Assembly: GCA_026713545.1 (NCBI GenBank)
Contig: JAPOOG010000150.1
Span: forward strand, 62,001-126,000
Length of the DNA stretch: 64,000 nt
Reading direction: 5' to 3'
DNA from: Bryobacterales bacterium
GTDB lineage: Bacteria; Acidobacteriota; Terriglobia; Bryobacterales; UBA6623
Below the pieces are notes generated by a model. The model saw only the letters and a list, made by a program, of their open reading frames with translations. It had not been told where the DNA came from and searched no databases. The translations under genes were made by a program, and so were the position numbers. Below are positions 28,101 through 35,948 of this stretch, piece by piece. Every line of letters starts with the position of its first letter. Within the stretch, counting starts at the first letter, position 1.

Positions 28101-28182
28101 CGACGGCCGCCGTGAAGCCGATGTACTTGACCCGCTCCCGCGCGTGCCGGTTGATGGAATGGTCTTCGCTAACGACGTGCAA
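25150..28182 (-). CDS. Fusion of P1B-type metal-transporting ATPase and HflK-like SPFH domain
   Basis: The 1010-residue protein has two full modules. Residues 1-620 are a P1B ATPase: no N-terminal CxxC metal domain; TGES at 179-182 (dephosphorylation), CPC in the ion path at 274-276, DKTGT at 318-322 (phospho-Asp 318), SDHPLA at 355-360 (the P1B His-Pro), and GDGVND at 515-520. The TM7/TM8 ion-site positions read IVNVLAVLAA and VHQIASFFVMVNSVRLLR, lacking the Lys/Asp of Zn pumps and the YN/MxxSS of Cu pumps. Residues about 665-1010 are HflK-like: a membrane segment at 671-687, then HTIQPGEVGVIERLGAK, PPGWHYKLPYPFERL, LTGDQNMIEMTAIVHYNLE and a C-terminal coiled-coil part. The reading frame is continuous with no internal stop. 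It heads the operon. Confidence 0.92.
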   Translation of the reverse strand: MHVVSEDHSINRHARERVKYIGFTAAVGVLLLLNVTGLFSSILGIDTAIFLTLLAGYGTFSRAIGELLEKRISADLAICIAAGAALTVGEYLAAAEAMFIMLVGEGLEAYAAGRTEAAIHKFVEQLPHRARVLRDGEEVDVPVQDLVPGDTIVVRAGERISADGVVLSGQSSVDESPITGESVPRDKAEGDDIYAGTLNGHGLLHIRVSHRAEESTLARVVELVEAAKTRRAPVVRQADRYAQYFLPALLLAAGGTYYFTSDWLRTVAVLIVGCPCALILATPAAMVAGIGGLARRGILVRGGSILQLGSKVDTVVFDKTGTLTSGAFQIIKTLPAEGFAEDQVLAYGASAESGSDHPLAKVIVQTAQEKGVEFETSSDAEIVPGRGAECHVGGRRVRAGNAAFLAENGIRGVDSYLEEADRAGATAVLVAADEHLVGAILLRDTARRGAHDAVHELEDLGIQNVILLTGDRKSAAQAVAREVGIPHVESELLPEQKLERIRQLQAEGRKVAMIGDGVNDAPALAAADVGVAVAGSGADIAAEAADVVDLNRSLEKLPRLLVVSRRAVAIVWQNIIIFAGIVNVLAVLAASRGLLGPIGAAIVHQIASFFVMVNSVRLLRVERPRGQRIWLLRLFERTPVRSWWHDLKHWLSHLDPAAGFAWLWDRRREMIKPALLAAAALWVLSGFHTIQPGEVGVIERLGAKVTPHEPPGWHYKLPYPFERLTRMEDLRVRTIEVGFRTVAAEAGEDESEPPAYEWNAQHRMGRFERKPDESLMLTGDQNMIEMTAIVHYNLERPDAYLFQQLDAEETLQVAAESVIQRIVNSTALDDLLTTSRRGLEQQAERQLNDRLAKYQTGARVLQVRFQDVHPSVEVVDAFREVAGALEEKSRRINAAEGYRNEQVALARGQAGARISVAEAYSKVRSDRAVGDASRFRQFESGYRSAPGPNATRLYLEVMDEILPGRRKLVLDRNGSGRRTLYAIEDDVLMLPPGSMPPQPTIPFDDVLEQP

Positions 28183-28506
28183 TGCAGTTCAAGATAGCAG
28201 AACGAGAGGCCCGTATCCGTCAGGAACAGCGTTGACGAACAGACTCGCTCCGATCGGCCCTGGAGACTTCCGAGCCCTTGTCATGATCGGAATTTCGCTC
28301 TGTGGATCGGGGATGAGAACACCAACCCGCTTCTCCGCGCGGTCGTGGAAGTCTTGCATGGCCGTCGACGATTGTCCATCAACAGTACCGGGGCTCCCGA
28401 CAGGTGTTCACTGCGTGCCGCTCTCCAACTGCCATTCGGAAGTGCATTGATCCGACAACCTGTTCAATACAGGAGAAAAACGGGGGCCAACCACCGTTTG
28501 GGCGGC
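28183..28506. other. Divergent intergenic region, left part
   Basis: This stretch lies between the divergent ATPase-HflK operon and the DUF2339 gene. I see no gene and no convincing promoter pair; its right end leads into the perfect inverted repeat at 28507..28536. Confidence 0.5.
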
Positions 28507-28536
28507 GAGCTTGCTGTGATACGGTACAGCAAGCTC
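28507..28536. promoter_or_regulatory. Perfect 11-bp inverted repeat, possible operator or leader hairpin
   Basis: GAGCTTGCTGT and ACAGCAAGCTC are exact inverted copies around an 8-nt spacer, 20 bp before the DUF2339 start. It could be a dimeric-regulator site in the divergent promoter region or a hairpin in the DUF2339 leader. Confidence 0.5.
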
Positions 28537-28555
28537 GATCGTGTAGGGCCAACCC

Positions 28556-31500
28556 ATGGCGGCCATTCTCTATCTCATCCTGTTGGGGTTCGGCATCGTC
28601 CTTCTCGTGATAGTGCGGAGGGCGCAGAAGACGGCCGGCCACAACCGCTCCCGAGCGGCGCATCTCGAGGCGGAACTGAAGGCGACACGGTCGGCTTTGG
28701 TGAATCGGATCAATGTCCTTGAGAAACAGGTAACGGATCTTCAAGCCGGCAGGGCCGTCGAGACGCCGCCTGAGCCGGAACAGCCGGCGCAAGGGCAAGC
28801 GTCGCTGCCGGAGCCGACGCCTGCGACCGTGGATTCTCCCGAGGAGTCGCGTGCAGTCGAGCCTGAAGTCGCCGCCCCCACTCCGCCGCCGCAACCTGCC
28901 GCCCCGTCAGCGCCTCCCCGATCGCCGAGTGAACCGCCGCCGCTGGCGCAGCTCTCGCGCCGCATCGACTGGGAGCAATGGATCGGCATCAAGGGCGCCG
29001 CCGTGCTGGGCGGGATCGTTCTCGCACTGGCGGCAGTCATGTTCCTGCGCTACGCGATCGAATACGACTTGATTCCGCCGATCGTGAGGGTCGCGATCGG
29101 CTTGGCCACGGGGATTGCGGCCATTGCGGTCTCCGAGCGGCTGCGGGGACGCGAGTATGTGACGACGGCCAACGCGCTGGCGTTCGGGGGCATTGTCGTG
29201 CTCTACGTCTCGGTGTGGGCGGCGCGCGTTTTGTACGAGCTGGTGCCGGTGAGTCTGGGATTCCTGCTGATGATTCTCGTGACGACGGCATGCGGCGCCC
29301 TCGCCTGGAGGCATCGGGCTCGTGAGATCGCGCTGCTGGGTCCGATCGGAGGTTTCGCGACGCCGATTCTGATGTCCACGGGCCACGACGACCCGATTGG
29401 ACTCTTTGGCTACGTGCTGCTGCTCGACGTGGGACTGCTGTGGTTGGCGCGGGTACGACGCTGGCCGTTGTTGATGATTCTGGCGCTCTTCGGAACGTTC
29501 TTTTACGAGGCGCTCTGGGTTCTGTTCCGGATGGGACCGGATCGGACCGCGATCGGGCTCGGCGTTCTTGTGTTGTTCGGCCTGTTCTTCAGCTTGGCTA
29601 TGGGGTTGCGCAAGCCCAAGGAGATTACATCCGAGCAGGACGCGATGGAGCGGCTGGTGCAGCTCGCCGGTACGTGGGCTCCGTTCGTGTTGGCGCTCTA
29701 TTTTGCCGCGCGTGCGGGTCTGGGCGATCACCTGTATCCCGTCGCGGTGCTCATGTTGGTGTTGTCGATAGCAGCCGCTTGGCTCGGCCGAACCGAGCGG
29801 CTGCCGCAACTCCCGGCGGGAGCGGCGGCGGGTTGTGTCGCGGTGGTGATGGCTTGGCTCATGCGGACGGACTTTACTACGCCTCTGGCTTGGGAAGCTT
29901 CGGTGGTCTGCATTGCGCTCACGGGAGCGTTTCACGCTTTCCTTGAGTTCGACAAGCGGCGGCCGGTCGAGCCAGGCCAAATCACGGGGGCCAAACCTGC
30001 CGTGATCACATCACTCGGATTCCTCGGCCTGCTGGCGCTGGTGGCGATGACGGTCACGGGGACCCCGCTCTGGCCCTGGATGGCCGGATGGACGGCGCTG
30101 GCGGGGATGGCGTTCCGGCAAGCGGGCGTATCCGGACGAGGGCTGATCCAACAGGCGGCCGGTTTCGGGTTGGCTCTTGGGTTCTCCCTGTTTTTCTTGA
30201 CGTTTCACGGTAGTTCGTCGCTTCCTCCCGACACCCTGTTCTTCGGGTTGGTGGTTCTCGCCGGGTTGGGACTTCAAATCATCGCGTTCCGCCGGAAGGA
30301 ATCGCAGCTACGCCGGTCTGCCGATTGGGCCGCCGCGGCGTTTGCGATGACGGTCTTGTTTCTGATGCTTTTCGAAAGCTCGGCCCCCGGTATCGAGGCT
30401 TGGTTGTACTTGGGCGCGACGATTACGCTGGGGTTGTTGAGCGTGCTCTCGGCGACTCGGCTGGAGAGCGGCGGACTCTATTTCGCGGTAGTGGCTTTGC
30501 TTTCCTGCAATCATCTTCTGTGGGTCGAGAGCGGAATCTTCGGCCGCGGCGGCCGTGAGGAGACGTTGCTCTCGATGGCGTCGCAACTGGCGGTCGTGAT
30601 TGCGCTTTCATACCTGCCTTTCCTTGCGGGGACGAGCCTGCTCAGGCGGCGCTGGGCGTGGTATGGCGCAGCCCTCTCGGGGCCGGCCTGGTTCTTCCCG
30701 TTGCGCGAACTCTTCGAAGCTCATTTCGGTGACACTGCGATCGGGTTGCTGCCTGTCGTGCTGGGGGCGGTGTCTCTCGGCGCAGTATTCATGGCGCGCC
30801 GGCTCGGCCCGCTGGACGATGCCGATCGGCTGAGGCCGCTGGTCTGGTTCTCAGCGGTCGCCTTGGGATTCGCAAGCGTCGCCATCCCCCTGCAACTCGA
30901 CAAGGAGTGGATCACCGTCGGCTGGGCGCTGGAAGGGTTTGCGGTAATCACGCTGTGGAAGCGTCTGGACCATCCGGGGCTCAAGTACTTCGGCTTGGCG
31001 TTGCTGGCGGCAGTGACCGTGCGCTTGGTCGCCAACCCGGGTCTATTGGATTACTACGAACGCTCCGCTCTGCCGATTGTGAACTGGCTGATGTACACGT
31101 ACCTGATCCCTGCCGCTGCACTGCTTGGCGGGCTGCGCCATCTTCGGGACCAGGAAGTAGAGCGGGCACGCTCTTGGGAGACGAACCTGTACTCGGGACG
31201 GCGACCGTTGGGCGCGATCGTCTGCGGGATGGCGGCCGTGGCGGTCGTGTTCACTTGGATCAACTTGACGATTTTCGATTTCTACGCCGAAGGTGCCGCG
31301 TTGACAATTTCATTCGAGCGCATGGCTGCCCGCGATCTCACGCTGTCGATTGCCTGGGCCTTGTATGCGCTGCTGTTGCTCAGTATCGGTTTCAAGCGAG
31401 ACAGCGAGGGGCTGCGGTGGGTCAGCCTGGCGTTCCTGGTACTCACCATCGGCAAGGTTTTTCTGCACGATCTGGGTGAGTTGGAAGACCTATATCGCGT

Positions 31501-31597
31501 GGCATCTCTCGTCGGCCTGGCGCTTTCATTGATCCTGGTTTCTCTGGCGTATCAGAGATTCGTCTTCAGCAAGCGCTCGACGAAAGAGGATTCATGA
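28556..31597 (+). CDS. DUF2339 multi-pass membrane protein
   Basis: The 1013-residue protein has an N-terminal membrane segment (3-20), a short coiled coil (about 30-65), a Pro/Glu-rich linker (70-135) and then about 24 hydrophobic segments. The DUF2339 entry motif is visible as WEQWIGIKGAAVLGGIVLAL followed by AVMFLRYAIEYDLIPP. The family's function is unknown; it is an inner-membrane protein found in diverse bacteria. The next gene overlaps its stop by 4 bp. It is divergent from the ATPase-HflK operon, with an inverted repeat between them. Confidence 0.87.
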   Translation: MAAILYLILLGFGIVLLVIVRRAQKTAGHNRSRAAHLEAELKATRSALVNRINVLEKQVTDLQAGRAVETPPEPEQPAQGQASLPEPTPATVDSPEESRAVEPEVAAPTPPPQPAAPSAPPRSPSEPPPLAQLSRRIDWEQWIGIKGAAVLGGIVLALAAVMFLRYAIEYDLIPPIVRVAIGLATGIAAIAVSERLRGREYVTTANALAFGGIVVLYVSVWAARVLYELVPVSLGFLLMILVTTACGALAWRHRAREIALLGPIGGFATPILMSTGHDDPIGLFGYVLLLDVGLLWLARVRRWPLLMILALFGTFFYEALWVLFRMGPDRTAIGLGVLVLFGLFFSLAMGLRKPKEITSEQDAMERLVQLAGTWAPFVLALYFAARAGLGDHLYPVAVLMLVLSIAAAWLGRTERLPQLPAGAAAGCVAVVMAWLMRTDFTTPLAWEASVVCIALTGAFHAFLEFDKRRPVEPGQITGAKPAVITSLGFLGLLALVAMTVTGTPLWPWMAGWTALAGMAFRQAGVSGRGLIQQAAGFGLALGFSLFFLTFHGSSSLPPDTLFFGLVVLAGLGLQIIAFRRKESQLRRSADWAAAAFAMTVLFLMLFESSAPGIEAWLYLGATITLGLLSVLSATRLESGGLYFAVVALLSCNHLLWVESGIFGRGGREETLLSMASQLAVVIALSYLPFLAGTSLLRRRWAWYGAALSGPAWFFPLRELFEAHFGDTAIGLLPVVLGAVSLGAVFMARRLGPLDDADRLRPLVWFSAVALGFASVAIPLQLDKEWITVGWALEGFAVITLWKRLDHPGLKYFGLALLAAVTVRLVANPGLLDYYERSALPIVNWLMYTYLIPAAALLGGLRHLRDQEVERARSWETNLYSGRRPLGAIVCGMAAVAVVFTWINLTIFDFYAEGAALTISFERMAARDLTLSIAWALYALLLLSIGFKRDSEGLRWVSLAFLVLTIGKVFLHDLGELEDLYRVASLVGLALSLILVSLAYQRFVFSKRSTKEDS

Positions 31598-32007
31598 GCC
31601 TGCGGCTTGCTCGATTTGCCGCGTTCATGCTGCTAGCGGCAGGGTTTTCGGCAACGTTTTCGCACATGGGCTTGGGCCGCGAACTCCGTCCTCAATATGA
31701 CCCGAGGCGGCCGGCGTGCGTTCTGCAACTTCCTTCTTTCGCAGCGCAGGCGAAGGATGCCGAGCAGCGATTCAATGCGCCACCGGAGCGCCTCGGGGAA
31801 ATCGAGCCCGGCCCGGATTTCGACCAGGGCTCCTATGCGCTGCTGTTGGGGAACTCGCGGGACGAAGCGCACCGTACGATCCTCTGGACTGTTCTGATCG
31901 CCACAGTGGGGTTTCTCGCCATGCTTACGCTGCGGCTGGTGCGCCAGGGCAGGAGAACCTCGTGCGACAACCCTCCGCCGGAAACGTCATCCGAACAAAA
32001 CCAGTAA
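31594..32007 (+). CDS. Small membrane protein downstream of DUF2339 gene
   Basis: This 137-residue protein is not recognised. It has a hydrophobic N-terminus (about 6-22, probably a signal), a polar middle and a second membrane segment near 96-114 (WTVLIATVGFLAMLTLRL), then a charged tail. In DUF2339 operons a companion membrane protein is common (DUF3999 in some genomes), but this one is too short to be that. The ATGA overlap with the preceding stop implies translational coupling. Confidence 0.65.
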   Translation: MSLRLARFAAFMLLAAGFSATFSHMGLGRELRPQYDPRRPACVLQLPSFAAQAKDAEQRFNAPPERLGEIEPGPDFDQGSYALLLGNSRDEAHRTILWTVLIATVGFLAMLTLRLVRQGRRTSCDNPPPETSSEQNQ

Positions 32008-32153
32008 GATGTCTATGTTGCGTTCGCATTGATCCTGATGCCGAATCACTGCTGCAACTGAAGCTCCTACGGGTCGCCGAACCTCCCGCATCGTTTGGGA
32101 AAGCTTCCTAATTGCAAACCCGGGTGTGCGGTCCACCCGGAACCGGTGAAGAC

Positions 32154-34010
32154 ATGTCCACGGAGACGGCAAAGAGCCTTGTCACTCTGCTCAATGACAA
32201 GGCCAATCTGATGCGAATCCACTCGATTCGCTCCACCACGGAAGCAGGCAGCGGACACCCGACAAGTTGCGCATCCGCCGCCGAGATCATGTCGGCGCTC
32301 TTCTTTTCGGTGATGCGCTACGACCCGAAGAACCCGGTTCATCCCGACAACGACTTCTTCGTCCTTTCGAAGGGACATGCGGCTCCGCTGCTGTATGCCG
32401 CTTGGGCCGAAGCCGGGCTTATTCCGAAGGAAGAACTGCTGCGGCTGCGCAAGATCGACTCTGACCTGGAGGGTCACCCTTCCCCGAAGCTGCCGTTCGT
32501 TGATGTGGCCACCGGGTCGCTGGGACAAGGGCTCTCGGCGGGCTTGGGCATGGCGGTAGCGGCTCGGCTCGACAACAGGGATCATCGCATTCATGTGCTG
32601 ATGGGCGACGGCGAATCGGCCGAGGGATCGGTTTGGGAAGCTGCGGCAATGGCGTCCGACGAAGGACTCAGCAACCTTTGCGCGACCGTCGACGTGAACC
32701 GGCTGGGCCAGAGCGAGCCCACCATGCTCGAACACGACATGGACACGTACCGCATACGCTGGGAAGCGTTCGGTTGGCAGGCGTTCGTCGTTGACGGACA
32801 TAACGTCGCGGAACTGCTCGAGGCCTATGAGAAGGCCGCGGCGACATCGGACAAGCCGACGGTCGTGCTGGCTCAAACCTACAAGGGCCGCGGCATCGAG
32901 TTCGCCGAAGATAAGGACGGTTGGCACGGCAAGCCCTTCCCGAAGGGCGAGAAGACCGACGATGCCGTGGCGGCCATCGAAGCGCGGCTTTCCGGTGAAG
33001 CGATTGATTGGCGGCCGAAGCTTCCGGTTTCGAATGGTCGGGCGCCGGCAAACCCGAGATTCCCGCCGGGTCCGGGCTACGCAGTCGGTGACTCGCTCGC
33101 GACGCGCCAAGCCTTTGGCGCCGCCTTGGCTGCGCTTGCAAGGGCCGACTCCCGCGTGGTTGCCCTGGATGGCGATGTTAAAAACTCGACCTTTACCCAG
33201 GACATCGAGAAAATCGCGCCGGAGCGTTTCTTCCAAGGCTTTATCGCCGAGCAGAACATGGTGGGTGCGGCCATAGGCTTGGCGGCGAGGGGGAAGATTC
33301 CGTTCGCGGCCAGCTTCGCATGCTTCCTGACCAGGGCGTACGACTTCATGCGCATGGCGGCGATCAGTTCCTCGAACATCAAGCTTGTCGGCACTCATGC
33401 CGGAGTCTCGATCGGCGAAGACGGTGCGTCGCAGATGGGTCTCGAAGATCTCGCCATGACCTGCGCCGAACCGAACTACACGGTCCTGTATCCGAGCGAC
33501 GGCACCAGCGCATGGCGAGCCACTCAACTGGCCGCCGCTACGGAGGGGCCCGTCTACGTTCGCACCAGCCGCCCGAAGACGCCGGTCATCTATCACGCTG
33601 GTGAGCGGTTCGAGGTCGGCAAATGCAAGGTTCTCCGCCAGAGTCTGGACGATTGCCTGGCGATCGTCACCGGTGGCGTCACGCTTTTCGAGGCGCTCGC
33701 GGCGCACGACGAACTGGCGAAGGAGGGCATCGCGGTCCGTGTCATCGACCTGTTCAGCGTTCAGCCGATTGACCGCCAAGCCCTTCTACAGACCGCTGAG
33801 GCCACCGGGGGCCGCTTTATCACCGTCGAGGAACACTACCCCCATGGCGGCATCGGAGACGCAGTGTTGTCCGCTCTGGCGACCGAACCTGTCCAGGTTC
33901 ACAAGCTGGCCGTCCGGTCCATTCCCCGTAGCGGTCCCTCCGCGTCTTTGCTGGATCTGTTCGGTATTTCGGCCCGCCACATCATCAATGCCGCAAAGAG
34001 AATCATCTGA
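32154..34010 (+). CDS. tkt: Transketolase, single-chain, animal-like subtype
   Basis: The ATG at 32154 gives 618 residues starting MSTETAKSLVTLLNDKAN. Thiamine-diphosphate binding is shown by MGDGESAEGSVWEAAAMAS with the distal Asn in DVNRLGQS, substrate contacts by SGHPTSCASAAEIMSAL and KGHAAPLLYA, and the C-terminal half by FIAEQNMVGAAIGLA. The stretch through AFGWQAFVVDGH and TYKGRGIEF...GWHGKP is closer to animal transketolase than to the E. coli TktA type. It moves two-carbon units in the pentose phosphate pathway. Frame open upstream to 32112 but homology begins at 32154. Confidence 0.95.
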   Translation: MSTETAKSLVTLLNDKANLMRIHSIRSTTEAGSGHPTSCASAAEIMSALFFSVMRYDPKNPVHPDNDFFVLSKGHAAPLLYAAWAEAGLIPKEELLRLRKIDSDLEGHPSPKLPFVDVATGSLGQGLSAGLGMAVAARLDNRDHRIHVLMGDGESAEGSVWEAAAMASDEGLSNLCATVDVNRLGQSEPTMLEHDMDTYRIRWEAFGWQAFVVDGHNVAELLEAYEKAAATSDKPTVVLAQTYKGRGIEFAEDKDGWHGKPFPKGEKTDDAVAAIEARLSGEAIDWRPKLPVSNGRAPANPRFPPGPGYAVGDSLATRQAFGAALAALARADSRVVALDGDVKNSTFTQDIEKIAPERFFQGFIAEQNMVGAAIGLAARGKIPFAASFACFLTRAYDFMRMAAISSSNIKLVGTHAGVSIGEDGASQMGLEDLAMTCAEPNYTVLYPSDGTSAWRATQLAAATEGPVYVRTSRPKTPVIYHAGERFEVGKCKVLRQSLDDCLAIVTGGVTLFEALAAHDELAKEGIAVRVIDLFSVQPIDRQALLQTAEATGGRFITVEEHYPHGGIGDAVLSALATEPVQVHKLAVRSIPRSGPSASLLDLFGISARHIINAAKRII

Positions 34011-34101
34011 TGTAACACATCCCCCTGATCAGGCGCCGTTGAAACCGCTCCGGGTGTTTCCCGCTTGTATGATCCACACGCGGACGGAGGAAAAACTGAC
34101 C
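34011..34101 (+). repeat. Dispersed intergenic repeat R1, copy C
   Basis: The segment shares all R1 blocks (CCTGATCA, GTTTCCCGCTTGTATGATCC, GGAGGAAAAACT) with copies A and B and begins immediately after the transketolase stop codon. Confidence 0.85.
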
Positions 34102-34180
34102 TGCATATCCCGCCACGCTGAGAGGCGAAGTGCGTGAGAGGGCCGGCACGACGAGGCGCAAGCTGCTCGCTTCGTGGATC
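34099..34180 (+). repeat. Dispersed repeat R2, truncated copy E, joined to R1 copy C
   Basis: It matches the left end and core of R2 (CCTGC...CGCCACG, then GGCGAAGTGCGTGAGAGGGC and GACGAGGCGC), directly following R1 copy C. No right-hand inverted end is present, so this copy is truncated. Confidence 0.7.
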
Positions 34181-34211
34181 GATGCTCCGCCGGTGATAGG
34201 ATAACGGTGGC

Positions 34212-34295
34212 GTGGAGATTGGCGTACTGATCGGGTTTGCTCTATTGGCCGGGGTCGCTTGGCTGTGCCGAGGATGCTGCCGGCGCGCCCCGTAG
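34212..34295 (+). CDS. Possible 27-residue membrane micropeptide
   Basis: From a GTG at 34212 the frame encodes a hydrophobic helix (IGVLIGFALLAGVAWL) followed by CRGCCRRAP and a stop. The Shine-Dalgarno is weak (AGGA about 13 bases upstream). It may be chance, but the hydrophobic-then-basic layout is typical of small membrane proteins. Confidence 0.25.
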   Translation: MEIGVLIGFALLAGVAWLCRGCCRRAP

Positions 34296-34310
34296 CTCTC
34301 GCGCAACTTC

Positions 34311-35690
34311 CTAGCCCGGGGCGAGCGATTCGAAGAAGTGCACGACGGCTCGGATACCCATTTGGAAGTTCTCCAGCAAGAACTTCTCGTTGGGGCCGTG
34401 AAGGCTGTCGTCTGGAAGGCCGAACCCCATCAGCACCGTGGGAATGCCGAGTTCCTGGCGGAATTCCCCAACGATCGGTATCGAACCGCCGCAACGAGTA
34501 AAAACTGTCTGAGCACCGAAGGTCTCGGTCAGTGCCGCCGCGGCTTTCTGAATGAACGGGTTGTCGGGCGAGACCATGCTGGCTGGCGAGGCGTACATCT
34601 GGCGGATGCGGATGCGGATGCCTGCCGGCGTATTGTCGGCGACGAATCGCTCAATAGCCTCGAGCAGCTTCCGAGGATCCTGGTTTGGGACGAGGCGCAT
34701 ACTCACCTTGGCGTAGGCCTTGGCGGGAATGACGGTTTTCGCACCCGGTCCGGTGAAGCCGCCGCCGATTCCATGAACCTCGAAGGTCGGACGGGCCCAG
34801 GTCCTCTCCATCACGGAGTATCCCGGCTCGCCCGTGAGCCGTGACGATCCCACTTCGTTCTCGCGGTAGTCCGCTTCGCTGAATGGCAGCCTCTCCCAGC
34901 TTTCTTTCTCCTCCCGAGCGGGCGATTCTACGTCGTCATAAAATCCGGGGATCTGACAGACGCCGTCGGCCGACTTGCACTTTGCAAGCAGCTCGACAAG
35001 GCCGAAGACCGCATTCGGGGCCGCGCCGCCATACATGCCGGAATGGAGATCTTGCGCCGGACCGGCCGCCTCCCATTCCTGGTAGATCATTCCGCGCAGC
35101 CCGATGTCGAGTGAGGGTAGGCCGGGCGCATACATTGAGGTATCGGAGATGAAGGCGGCGTCGGCTTTGAGCTTTTCACGATTTGCGGCCAAATACGCCG
35201 AGATGGACTCGCCACCTACTTCTTCTTCTCCCTCGATCAGGAACTTGATGTTGAGCGGTAAATCGCCGCGAACCGCGTGCAGGGCCTCCACAGCCTTGAT
35301 GTGGATGTAGAGCTGCCCCTTGTCGTCGGCCGCGCCGCGGGCATAGACGCTCCCGGCCCGGATCGTCGGCTCGAAGGGCGCCGACTTCCATTCCTCGAGC
35401 GGTTCGGCGGGCTGGACGTCGTAGTGGCCGTAGCAGAGCACGGTGGGCGCTCCGGACGCATGCAGCCAATCGCCGTAAATGAGCGGATGCTTGTCCGTCG
35501 TGATGACTTCGACGTTTTCGAGTCCGGCGATGCGCAATTTCGACGCTACGAACTCGGCCGCCCGGCAAAGATCGGGCGCGTGCTCGGGAAGAGTGCTGAC
35601 GCTTGGTATGCGGAGCAGCTCGAACAGCTCGTCCTGAAAGCGCTGTTTGTTCGCGGATAAGTATGCATCACAGGAATTCCGGTCCGACAT
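34311..35690 (-). CDS. M20-family dipeptidase/metallopeptidase
   Basis: The 459-residue protein follows the M20 dipeptidase layout: LCYGHYDVQPAEPLEEW with the first zinc His and catalytic Asp, ARGAADDKGQ with the bridging Asp, IEGEEEVGGES with the catalytic Glu pair, and late RCGGSIPIVG and LHGPNEKF with the last zinc His. The lid domain lies in the middle (about 200-310). No signal peptide, so it hydrolyses dipeptides or short peptides in the cytosol. It is convergent with transketolase, with repeats R1-C and R2-E between them. Confidence 0.92.
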   Translation of the reverse strand: MSDRNSCDAYLSANKQRFQDELFELLRIPSVSTLPEHAPDLCRAAEFVASKLRIAGLENVEVITTDKHPLIYGDWLHASGAPTVLCYGHYDVQPAEPLEEWKSAPFEPTIRAGSVYARGAADDKGQLYIHIKAVEALHAVRGDLPLNIKFLIEGEEEVGGESISAYLAANREKLKADAAFISDTSMYAPGLPSLDIGLRGMIYQEWEAAGPAQDLHSGMYGGAAPNAVFGLVELLAKCKSADGVCQIPGFYDDVESPAREEKESWERLPFSEADYRENEVGSSRLTGEPGYSVMERTWARPTFEVHGIGGGFTGPGAKTVIPAKAYAKVSMRLVPNQDPRKLLEAIERFVADNTPAGIRIRIRQMYASPASMVSPDNPFIQKAAAALTETFGAQTVFTRCGGSIPIVGEFRQELGIPTVLMGFGLPDDSLHGPNEKFLLENFQMGIRAVVHFFESLAPG

Positions 35691-35948
35691 GGATCGAGAA
35701 TATCACGGACCGGGAACCTGAACTTCGATCGGTGACCGGATTGCTTCCAACAACGCCCCGGAAGTGCTCGCCTGGAGGTCTGTCATGGAGGAAGTTGCAC
35801 CATGGTGGATCTGTGTGGGGATTTTGAATGACTCCGGCGGAACGGTCCGGCGTCTTTCAAGCAGGCGCTGTGGCAACGGCGGAGTTTTCTGGTCCGACCG
35901 GCGCCGTGAAAGAAACGCGAGCTTGATTGCTCCTTCGCAAACCGCCCA
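35691..35948. other. Non-coding stretch upstream of the M20 peptidase
   Basis: No gene with coding character and no clear promoter is visible; the stretch ends at the R2 copy F inverted end. Confidence 0.5.

Noticed and set aside
25156-28197. A 1013-residue open frame antisense to the ATPase-HflK gene
   Set aside because: It is a GC-rich shadow frame, Arg/His/Gln-rich without any recognisable motif, while the opposite strand has complete P-type ATPase and SPFH motifs.
32067-33779. A 570-residue open frame antisense to transketolase
   Set aside because: Low-complexity Arg-rich composition and no motif; the sense strand is clear transketolase.
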